From positions 1-64,000 of the forward strand of contig NZ_SRIF01000003.1 of NCBI RefSeq assembly GCF_004681185.1: a stretch of 64,000 nt of DNA. The letters run 5' to 3'. The position numbers were made by a program, and so were the translations under genes. Origin of the DNA: Haloarcula amylovorans (GTDB taxonomy: Archaea; Halobacteriota; Halobacteria; Halobacteriales; Haloarculaceae). The notes below the pieces were generated by a model that had not been told where the DNA came from, made no database searches, and saw only the letters and a program-made list of their open reading frames with translations. Of this stretch, positions 56,323-64,000 are shown piece by piece (the stretch's first letter is position 1; each line of letters starts with the position of its first letter).

Positions 56323-58806
56323 ATGGACGAACAAAACACTGTGACGAACGACTCAGCGTCCGATTCGAGGCCTACGGATAGGGGCATCAGTCGCAGAGAC
56401 GTGCTCCGCGGAACGTCGGCCCTCGGTGTCGCCGGTATGGCGTCACGTCTCCCCGTCGGGCGGGCCCAAGCGGCCCCTGATGACACCACCTTCGTGAGCG
56501 TCCCGGATATGTACAACTGGGACATTGCCAACCCCCAGTCCGGATGGGAAGACGCAATTGACTGGTTCTTCACCCAACTCACGTCCGTAGAGGGCGCCGA
56601 ATTCGCTCTCTCTGCGGGGGATATCATGGACGCCCGCTGGTGGACCGACAAACAGCAGGTGCAGACGCGGGCAGATGAATACTGGGGCGGATACAAACAG
56701 CGGTTCGAAGACAGTAATCTCCCAGTGTACGTCGCGCCCGGTGATCACGAACGGGGCGACAACGACTGGCCGGACTGGAAGCTAGATCTGGTCCCCACGT
56801 TCGAACAGAAATTCGTGGAGATCTTCGATCACCCGACTAACGGCCCGGCAGGAAAAGAGGAATTGGCGTACTACTTCGTCAAAGACAACGCGCTCTTCGT
56901 CACGGTTGACACGTGGGAGCTGAAAAATGGCGAGGCACATCTGAGCGTTACAGGCGACCAACTCACGTGGTTCGAAAATATCCTCTCGAACCATCAAGAC
57001 AAGGACTTCATCATCGTTCAGGGTCATGTCCCGGTAATTTCAGGTGTCAACACCCGAAATTCAAGCGGGCTGTACCTTGAGGGTGGCCAGTCGTCGGAGT
57101 TCTGGCAGGTGATGAAGCAGTACGGGGTTGATGCGTACCTGTGTGGCGAACACCACGCTATCACCACCGACAAGGTGGATGGTATCTGGCAGATCGTCCA
57201 TGGATCCCTCTGGGGAACGCACACGAATCTGAACTATCTCGTGGGCACCGTAGGGTCAGACACTCTCGAACTCGAACTCAAGGAATTCGATGTCAATTAC
57301 GGCGGGGGGTACATCGATCACATTAACCGGAGTGATACGAATGCACCCCGCGAGACCGTCACCATCTCTGACAGCAGTAAACAGAACGGGCCAACAACCG
57401 TTGAGTCAATCACTATCGACAACTCGACGTCTGACGACCCGAGTGGTGGGGGCTGTCCGGTTTTCAAAACCACGCCTGACCAGACCGGAAATGGAAACGA
57501 TGGCGCGCTTGAAGGGGCTGTATCACAGGTGTCCGGCAAGGACGGCAAAGGAATAGAGTTCAACGGCGGGTACATTAGCGTAGAGGAAAGCTCAAGCCTT
57601 GATGTCCAGCAGCCGCCGTTCACGGTAGAGTGCTGGGTGAAACCTACTGATCCGAACGCAGGTGGCAACGGGTACGAACCATATGTGACGAAGGTCGGCG
57701 AGACCGGACAGTATTCGCTCCATCGGACGTCACTGGACAATGAAGCGAATGGTCAACTCGAGTTCGCGGTGAACTCTGGAGGGGAGTTCTACACGCCTCG
57801 AGCTCCGGTGCCCGACGACTGGCAAGGGACTTGGCACCACCTCGCCGGCGTCTACGATGGTAGCGCGGTCAAACTCTATGTTGACGGTACGGAGAAGGAC
57901 AGTGTCTCACTATCCAGTCCGCTTACAGCCACGACAAGTCCGGTTGAGATTGGCCGTAACTTCGGGAACCCGACGCGAAAACTCACGGCTGGCACGGTCA
58001 TCGACCGAGTGCGGATCCATCGAGCAGGGCTCACTGCGAGCGAACTCGACCAATCGGACCCTGCTGGAAGTGCAAACCCTGTCCTCTGGTTTGACTTCGA
58101 GTCAATCAACACCGACGCGACTGGTGCACCGACAAGTGACACCTATCTCAGCGATATCGAAGCGATCGATTTCACTGTCGGCTACACCTTCGACGATTTC
58201 GGCAGAAACGAGGCTGTCACCGGAAACCCACTGCAAGTGGATGGACAAACCTATGATAAGGGCATCGGGACGCACGCAACATCCGAGATCCGGTATTGCC
58301 TCGATCAGAAGGTAGCCCGGTTCACGGCGATGGTCGGCATGGACGAGAAAGGCGGCGAGTTCACTGGCGGAGCTGCAGGCGGGAACGGGGTCGTCTTCCG
58401 GGTGCTTGGTGATGGACAGATTCTCGCCGAGAAGGGACCGGTGACCCATGATATGGGAACCATGTCTGTTGATGTTGATGTATCCGACGTCAGTGTACTC
58501 TCGCTCGTCGCCGATGGGAACGGCGATACGTCCTATGATCACGCCGACTGGATCGAGGCACAGGTCACCACCCAGACGATCCCAGAAGCCATCGCAGGGG
58601 CTGACGGGACGATCACTCTCTCCGAAATCCAGATTGCGATCGATTGGTGGTCGGCTGGCGATCCGGTTCCTGGAACAGGCGGTGAGACAATCGGATTCAA
58701 CGAGATGCTAGAGCTCATCGACCTGTGGGCGACAGGCGAGTCCGTCAATAGTGACAGCGGTACCACGAGCCAGTCGCTTGAGCTGACCGGATATGGGGGC
58801 AACTGA
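56323..58806 (+). CDS. Tat-exported metallophosphoesterase with LamG and NPCBM-like domains
   Basis: 827 aa. Start is the ATG 56323, just after a Shine-Dalgarno-like GGAGGGGAG; the long frame extension is out of frame with the preceding gene. Tat signal GISRRDVLRGTS. A calcineurin-type phosphoesterase (~45-300) shows LSAGDIMDAR, VAPGDHERGDND, IVQGHVPV and GEHHA; the family's usual first-motif D-x-[HQ] is VPDMYNWD, so metal binding there is uncertain. LamG-like concanavalin fold (~380-590), NPCBM-like carbohydrate-binding region (~607-751), then a paired-helix module (~752-809) shared with the neighbours. 4 bp after the preceding gene, so co-transcribed. Substrate unknown; likely a phosphoesterase acting outside the cell. 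Confidence 0.85.
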   Translation: MDEQNTVTNDSASDSRPTDRGISRRDVLRGTSALGVAGMASRLPVGRAQAAPDDTTFVSVPDMYNWDIANPQSGWEDAIDWFFTQLTSVEGAEFALSAGDIMDARWWTDKQQVQTRADEYWGGYKQRFEDSNLPVYVAPGDHERGDNDWPDWKLDLVPTFEQKFVEIFDHPTNGPAGKEELAYYFVKDNALFVTVDTWELKNGEAHLSVTGDQLTWFENILSNHQDKDFIIVQGHVPVISGVNTRNSSGLYLEGGQSSEFWQVMKQYGVDAYLCGEHHAITTDKVDGIWQIVHGSLWGTHTNLNYLVGTVGSDTLELELKEFDVNYGGGYIDHINRSDTNAPRETVTISDSSKQNGPTTVESITIDNSTSDDPSGGGCPVFKTTPDQTGNGNDGALEGAVSQVSGKDGKGIEFNGGYISVEESSSLDVQQPPFTVECWVKPTDPNAGGNGYEPYVTKVGETGQYSLHRTSLDNEANGQLEFAVNSGGEFYTPRAPVPDDWQGTWHHLAGVYDGSAVKLYVDGTEKDSVSLSSPLTATTSPVEIGRNFGNPTRKLTAGTVIDRVRIHRAGLTASELDQSDPAGSANPVLWFDFESINTDATGAPTSDTYLSDIEAIDFTVGYTFDDFGRNEAVTGNPLQVDGQTYDKGIGTHATSEIRYCLDQKVARFTAMVGMDEKGGEFTGGAAGGNGVVFRVLGDGQILAEKGPVTHDMGTMSVDVDVSDVSVLSLVADGNGDTSYDHADWIEAQVTTQTIPEAIAGADGTITLSEIQIAIDWWSAGDPVPGTGGETIGFNEMLELIDLWATGESVNSDSGTTSQSLELTGYGGN

Positions 58807-58992
58807 TCCATGAGACAAGCGGAGCCGATAGAAAGAATTCCAAGACTATTCGCACGCCCCCCTCCTCTTGGAGGGGCGATCTGACAGGCTGCAGTGGTCC
58901 CATTCCGGTTATCCGGAAATCGGCTATCCGCTGTATCCCGGCTGTACAGACTGATGAGACTAGATAAACGTACACGAATACATGAAATATCA

Positions 58993-61900
58993 ATGAAGAG
59001 ACCTACAACACAGATCCAACGGTTGGTGGCGCTTAGCATAGCCGTAACGGTCGTCATATCGGCGGCTGGACCAGTCGGGATTGCAGTCGCACAGCCAACG
59101 GTAACGGTCTCACAGACGGCACAATCGGACACCACCGTCGCGCCAGGAGACACGATTACTGTCGAGGCAACGCTGGACTACAGCGAAGTCAATTCGCCAG
59201 GAATCGATGTCACTCTGCCGTCGGGCTGGACCGTCGTGAGTCACTCCGACGATGGTGGCACGTACGGCCCGCCACAACCTGCGTGGGCCTGGCTCGAAGG
59301 CGACGCTGATGGCGTCGCTGGGAGCCATACCGTCACCTACACCGTACAGGTGCCCGCGGATGCCACGGAAGGGGAGTACACGATTAGTGCGAACGGGTCG
59401 GCCATCGATACATCCGATAGTTCGTTCGTGACCAGTACTGACAAGATGACCGTCACCGTCGACGAACAGCAGTCACCCGCGGCGAGTGCTGGGGCTGACC
59501 AGACGGTTGTGGAAGGGACGACCGTGGCGTTAGACGCGTCTACCTCCAGCGATCCGGATGGCGACCCACTGGATTACTCGTGGACAGTCACGGATGACGC
59601 GGGTACGGGCGTGACCCTCTCAGACACTACGACAGCCCAACCGACCTTTACTGCACCGAGTGTCACTACCGAGACGACGCTCACCTTCCAAGTCACAGTG
59701 TCCGACGGAAACGGCAATACCGACACCGACACGGTCAACGTGACCGTCCAACCAATCGATACGCAACCCAGTGTGTCGGTATCGCAATCTGCGACGTCAC
59801 CGACGACTGTCGCGCCGGGAGAATCAGTTGCGGTTGAGACGACGCTGGACTACAGTGATGTGAACTCGCCAGGCATCAACGTGACGCTTCCGTCGGGGTG
59901 GACTGTTGTAAGCCATTCCGACGATGGCGGTACCTATGGCCCACCAAAGCCCGCATGGACGTGGCTCGAAGGTGATGCTGACGGCGTTGCCGGCAGCCAC
60001 ACTGTTACCTACACCGTGCAGGTGCCCGCCGATGCCATGGAGGGAGAGTACACGATCAGTGCAAACGGGTCAGGAATCGACCCAGCCGACAGTTCGACGG
60101 TCGCTGATACCGATGGGCTGACCGTCACCGTCGTGGAGCCGACGCAATCGCCGACGGCAGATGCGGGCCCCGATCAAACGGTCGATGAAGGGGCAACTGT
60201 GACTCTGGACGCTTCGGGTTCGGCCGATTCGGACGGCTCAATCAGTAGCTATCAGTGGACGCAGACCGAGGGGTCGTCGGTGACCCTCTCGGACACCGCA
60301 GCGGCCCAACCAACGTTCACTGCACCTAGTGTCGATAGCGAGACAACGCTCACCTTCCAGGTCGCGGTGACCGATAACGATGGCGAGGAGAGTACAGATA
60401 CGGTCAATGTGACTGTCCAGCCTGTCGAGACGCAGCCCAGCGTGTCGATGTCTCAAACCGCAACTTCGGCGACCACCGTTGCACCGACTGAGACAGTCAC
60501 TATTGAGGGAACGATCGATTATAACGACGTGAATGCCCCGGCAATCGACGTTACCCTGCCATCGGGCTGGACCGTCGTGAGTCATACCGACGATGGTGGA
60601 ACGTACGGCCCGCCGAAGCCAGCCTGGGCCTGGACCGAAGGTGATACTGATGGCGTCGCTGGGAACCATACCGTCACCTACACCGTGCAGGTGCCCGGTG
60701 ATGCATCGCCAGGAGAGTACACGATCTCAGCTGAGGGGTCGGCTATTGACCCAGCTGATGACTCTTCTGTGGCCGATACCGACGCGGTGACTGTCATAGT
60801 CGAAGAACAGAACCAAGCACCGGCAGCAGACGCCGGCGCTGACCAGACGGTCGAGGAAGGGATGACTGTGACGCTCGATGCTACTGAATCGAGTGACGCG
60901 GATGGATCGATCGATACCTACGCCTGGACTCAGACCGCCGGACCATCGGTGAGCCTCTCGGATGCCACGGCAACCCAGCCGACGTTCACCGCCCCCGACG
61001 TTGACAGCGAGACGACGCTCACCTTCCAAGTTGACGTGACTGACGACGATGGGAAGGTGGGTACGGATACGATTAACGTGACCGTCCAACCTGTCGACAC
61101 GCAGCCAAGTGTGTCGATCTCCCAGGTCGCGACTTCATCGACCACCGTCGCACCGAACGAGACGATCGCTGTCGAGGCGACCCTAGAGTACAGCGACGTC
61201 AATGCTCCGGCAATCGACGTTACCCTGCCATCGGGCTGGACTGTCGTGAGTCACACCGATGATGGCGGCACGTACGGCCCACCGAAACCTGCGTGGACGT
61301 GGATTGAAGGTGATGCCGACGGCGTCGCTGGGAACCATACCGTCACCTACACCGTGCAGGTTCCCAAAGATGCGGCCGCGGGCGACTACGAGCTGTCGGC
61401 AGCGGGATCGGGTATCGATCCAGCCGATGACTCCCCGGTGACTAGCACCGATACGCTGGCCGTTACTGTCCCAGAGCAGAACCAAGCACCGGCAGCAGAC
61501 GCTGGCGCTGACCAGACGGTTGAGGAAGAGACGCCTGTGACGCTTGATGCCACTGGATCGAGCGATTCAGACGGCACCGTCGATACCTACGCCTGGACCC
61601 AGACTACCGGGCCATCGGTGAGCCTCTCGGATACCGCAGTGGCCCAACCGACGTTCACCGCCCCCGACGTTGACAGCGAGACGACGCTCACCTTCCAGGT
61701 CGTAGTGACCGATGACGATGGTGAGGCGGATACTGATATGGTCAACGTCACTGTCCAAGAACCACCCAACGAGCAACCTTCAGCGACCTTCACTACCGCA
61801 CCGGCAGATCCGCTGGCCGGAGAGACAGTGAACTTCAACGCCTCGCAGTCGAACGACGCCGATGGAGCCATCGCGAGCTATGAATGGACCATCGAAACCG

Positions 61901-62766
61901 CCAGTATGGGCGGCGAAACCACGCTCCTCGATGCCGACTTTGAGGGCGGGTCACTATCGGCCGCGGGATGGACCCATGATGCGTTTGAGTCGTCTGCATC
62001 GGCCGGTGTCAACGACGCCACGTCAAACTCCGGTAGCGCTGCTGCGTTCCACCATGGCGGGGCCGGCGCCCTCGTCTCCCCGACGCTGGACACCAGCAGC
62101 ACGTCCTCGGTGACGATCGAATACTGGATCCAGAAGGGCCACGACTCGTTCAGTGAGAATCCCGACGCGAACGACGATGAGGACCTCAGTGTCGAATATC
62201 TCTCCGCATCCGGTGAGTGGGTCGAAATTGACCGGGTCGACTCCGCAGTCGCACCCGGAGCAACCTCCAACGGCAGTGTAACTGTCGACAGCGCTCAAGC
62301 GCTGCATGACGGCTTCCAGCTTCGATTCCGTCAGGAAGGTGCTGACGCTACCAACGGGGACTATTGGCACGTTGACGATGTCTCGGTCACCGCCGAATCC
62401 GGTAGTGAAAGCGGCACTGTAACGAAGAGCGGTCAGACGATCGCACACACGTTCAACCAACCCGGCGAGTACGAGGTCGCGCTGACCGTCACCGATGATG
62501 ACGGTGCGACCGCCCAAACCACACAGATGATCACCATCGACGAACAGCCGACGGACTCGGTCCCAGAAGCCGTCGCCAGTCTGAACGACGACGGCGATGA
62601 TTCGAAGATCGAAACACTGGAGATCCAGCAGGCGATCGACCTCTGGATCGAAGATGATGACGTGCCCGGGACCGGCGGCGAAACCATCTCGACCCAGCAG
62701 ATCCAGCAGCTCATCGACATATGGGTCGAGGATGAGACGATTGAAGCAATCAATGGAGGCAGTTAA
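58993..62766 (+). CDS. Secreted scaffold-like protein with four tandem repeats and paired-helix module
   Basis: 1257 aa; ATG 58993 precedes a Sec signal (LVALSIAVTVVISAAGPVGI). Four tandem ~220-aa units (from 59092, 59761, 60421 and 61090) each pair an unfamiliar domain (LPSGWTVVSHSDDGGTYGPP... with PAWTWLEGDADG) with a PKD-like domain (LDASGSADSDGSISSYQW). A fifth PKD at 61770-62540 contains an inserted MAM-like or jelly-roll segment (~61915-62400). The end (62560-62750) is the paired-helix module (EIQQAIDLWIEDDDVPGTGG). No enzyme motif: a structural scaffold is likely. Transcribed in the same direction as its neighbours, with a 187-bp gap and a possible TATA box upstream. Confidence 0.85.
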   Translation: MKRPTTQIQRLVALSIAVTVVISAAGPVGIAVAQPTVTVSQTAQSDTTVAPGDTITVEATLDYSEVNSPGIDVTLPSGWTVVSHSDDGGTYGPPQPAWAWLEGDADGVAGSHTVTYTVQVPADATEGEYTISANGSAIDTSDSSFVTSTDKMTVTVDEQQSPAASAGADQTVVEGTTVALDASTSSDPDGDPLDYSWTVTDDAGTGVTLSDTTTAQPTFTAPSVTTETTLTFQVTVSDGNGNTDTDTVNVTVQPIDTQPSVSVSQSATSPTTVAPGESVAVETTLDYSDVNSPGINVTLPSGWTVVSHSDDGGTYGPPKPAWTWLEGDADGVAGSHTVTYTVQVPADAMEGEYTISANGSGIDPADSSTVADTDGLTVTVVEPTQSPTADAGPDQTVDEGATVTLDASGSADSDGSISSYQWTQTEGSSVTLSDTAAAQPTFTAPSVDSETTLTFQVAVTDNDGEESTDTVNVTVQPVETQPSVSMSQTATSATTVAPTETVTIEGTIDYNDVNAPAIDVTLPSGWTVVSHTDDGGTYGPPKPAWAWTEGDTDGVAGNHTVTYTVQVPGDASPGEYTISAEGSAIDPADDSSVADTDAVTVIVEEQNQAPAADAGADQTVEEGMTVTLDATESSDADGSIDTYAWTQTAGPSVSLSDATATQPTFTAPDVDSETTLTFQVDVTDDDGKVGTDTINVTVQPVDTQPSVSISQVATSSTTVAPNETIAVEATLEYSDVNAPAIDVTLPSGWTVVSHTDDGGTYGPPKPAWTWIEGDADGVAGNHTVTYTVQVPKDAAAGDYELSAAGSGIDPADDSPVTSTDTLAVTVPEQNQAPAADAGADQTVEEETPVTLDATGSSDSDGTVDTYAWTQTTGPSVSLSDTAVAQPTFTAPDVDSETTLTFQVVVTDDDGEADTDMVNVTVQEPPNEQPSATFTTAPADPLAGETVNFNASQSNDADGAIASYEWTIETASMGGETTLLDADFEGGSLSAAGWTHDAFESSASAGVNDATSNSGSAAAFHHGGAGALVSPTLDTSSTSSVTIEYWIQKGHDSFSENPDANDDEDLSVEYLSASGEWVEIDRVDSAVAPGATSNGSVTVDSAQALHDGFQLRFRQEGADATNGDYWHVDDVSVTAESGSESGTVTKSGQTIAHTFNQPGEYEVALTVTDDDGATAQTTQMITIDEQPTDSVPEAVASLNDDGDDSKIETLEIQQAIDLWIEDDDVPGTGGETISTQQIQQLIDIWVEDETIEAINGGS

Positions 62767-62769
62767 CCA

Positions 62770-64000
62770 ATGCGAATAAGTAACACGACAGTCCGGAGCA
62801 TCGGAGTAATTACTGTTGTCGTGGCGGTGGCACTGTGGGCTGTCACGCCCGCAGTAGCCATCCCGCAGGCAAACGGCACGATCGGCATAGAACAGACAGC
62901 TGACCAACAGACAGTCGCTCCAGGTGATACCGTCACGATTCAAACGACGATCAATGCCAGCGGATACAATGCACCGGCGGTTAGTGCCGACCTGCCGTCT
63001 GGCTGGTCGATACAGAGTCAATCAGCGGAAGGACCCGCATCGTACAAATCCCTCACGAATGAGTGGGTCTGGTTACAGGGCGGAGAGTACATGCTCACTT
63101 ACACCGTCGCAGTGCCTGACGATGCGAGCGGTGAGTACACGGTGACGAGTGAGGGCACGGCAGTTGTCCCAGCTGACGATAGCTTCGTGAGTAACGAGGC
63201 AGCGACAACGATTACAGTTGCGGAGACACCGACGAATCAGCCGCCCACCGCTTCGGTCAGTGGGCCGGATAGTTTGCAGGTTGGCGAGCAAGCGACCTTC
63301 GAGGCATCGGCCTCCGATGACGGGTCACTCGCCAGCTACGAGTGGAACTTTGGCGACGATAGCACGGCGACCGGCCAGTCTGTCTCCCACGCCTACAGCT
63401 CACCTGGCGACTATACTGTCCAACTGACCGTCACCGACGACGACGGAGCCTCGACTACGGCGACCACGACTGTCTCGGTCAGCGAGGCGCCCGACCCAGC
63501 GACCCTCCAAGTCACGAGCCTGAATGCACCCTCGTCAGCGACCCAAGGTGACACCGTTACGGTTGAGGCCGTCGTCGAGAATACTGGCGATATGCAGGGA
63601 ACCCAAGATGTCGAGTTCGCCTTCGATGGCTCAGTTCTCGACAGCAAATCGGTCACGCTCGCAAGTGGTGCAAGCGATACCATCTCCTTCACCGTCGATA
63701 CGACCGACGTGGCTCCTGGCACGTATACGCATACTGTGTCTACCGCTGACGACAGTGCCACTGCAGAGCTCACGATCACTGACCCCGCGTCTGAACCAGA
63801 CCCTGGCACAGTCGACGTGAGCCTCGAACCCGCCGAACAGAGCGCTGCAACCGATGACGAGGTGACCTACGAAATCGTCGTTACTGGGACTGACGAAGTC
63901 GGAGCCGTTGAGGGAAGTGTCACCCTCTCGAACCCCGACGCCGCAACGATTACCGGGCTGACCACGTCTGCGGCAGACGGCAATGAGGACATCTCCGTCA
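62770..64000 (+). CDS. Secreted PKD/CARDB protein with cohesin-like end (partial)
   Basis: Runs off the window; 410 codons seen. ATG 62770 lies 3 bp after the preceding stop, so coupled. Signal VITVVVAVALWAVTPAVA. Then one domain related to the neighbour's repeat (DLPSGWSIQSQSAEGPASYK, NEWVWLQGGEYMLTYTVAVP), a PKD domain (YEWNFGDDSTATGQSVSHAY), a CARDB-like domain (~63505-63780), and from ~63805 a beta-sandwich start (VSLEPAEQSAATDDEVTYEI, VEGSVTLSNPDAATITGL) like haloarchaeal cohesin-type domains. The cohesin assignment is tentative because the end is missing. Confidence 0.8.
   Translation, partial: MRISNTTVRSIGVITVVVAVALWAVTPAVAIPQANGTIGIEQTADQQTVAPGDTVTIQTTINASGYNAPAVSADLPSGWSIQSQSAEGPASYKSLTNEWVWLQGGEYMLTYTVAVPDDASGEYTVTSEGTAVVPADDSFVSNEAATTITVAETPTNQPPTASVSGPDSLQVGEQATFEASASDDGSLASYEWNFGDDSTATGQSVSHAYSSPGDYTVQLTVTDDDGASTTATTTVSVSEAPDPATLQVTSLNAPSSATQGDTVTVEAVVENTGDMQGTQDVEFAFDGSVLDSKSVTLASGASDTISFTVDTTDVAPGTYTHTVSTADDSATAELTITDPASEPDPGTVDVSLEPAEQSAATDDEVTYEIVVTGTDEVGAVEGSVTLSNPDAATITGLTTSAADGNEDISV

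Overview
The window is haloarchaeal chromosome or megaplasmid DNA. The evidence is an Orc1/Cdc6 initiator flanked by G-string origin boxes, acidic proteins, Tat signal peptides, TATA boxes about 25 nt before leaderless starts, and halobacterial surface proteins and toxin-antitoxin pairs. I cannot name the genus.

Layout: (1) 0.4-6.2 kb: an origin module. orc1 lies between two arrays of origin recognition boxes, followed by a PAS histidine kinase. The module is bracketed by two direct copies of a ~305-bp structured repeat. (2) 6.4-15.4 kb: small accessory genes: a MazEF-like pair with a duplicated mazF tail, a 303-aa unknown, two tandem Tat-exported PQQ-type beta-propellers, hicB with a frameshifted hicA, a MaoC hydratase, an aldo/keto reductase and a Tat-exported protein. 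(3) 15.6-21.8 kb: one 2057-aa secreted protein with PKD-like, CARDB-like and beta-helix regions. (4) 22-24 kb: decayed DNA. (5) 24-40 kb: a surface-glycan locus: AglJ-like glycosyltransferase, a UDP-ManNAcA supply operon (wecB, an SDR epimerase, wecC), further glycosyltransferases, two alkaline-phosphatase-fold enzymes, a methyltransferase, a multi-pass membrane protein and a Wzx-type flippase. From about 28.4 kb it becomes AT-rich and carries transposase and sulfatase remnants, which suggests an acquired island. (6) 40-48 kb: small regulators, a tRNA-like minihelix, a coiled-coil protein whose decayed relative lies in region 4, an archaeal ATPase and pseudogenes. (7) 48-64 kb: four consecutive same-strand genes for giant modular secreted proteins (sugar dehydrogenase plus five malectin-like domains; metallophosphoesterase plus LamG and NPCBM; a repeat/PKD scaffold; a partial PKD/CARDB protein with a cohesin-like end).

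How it fits together: regions 5 and 7 both concern the cell surface, the first making glycans and the second carrying glycan-binding and catalytic modules. Three of the four region-7 proteins share a paired-helix module with conserved tryptophans and a VPGT-G linker. The fourth ends in what looks like a cohesin-type beta-sandwich. I infer, without proof, a non-covalently assembled extracellular complex. The other notable signal is the structured repeat, present in three copies at fixed internal spacing, two of which bracket the replication origin.
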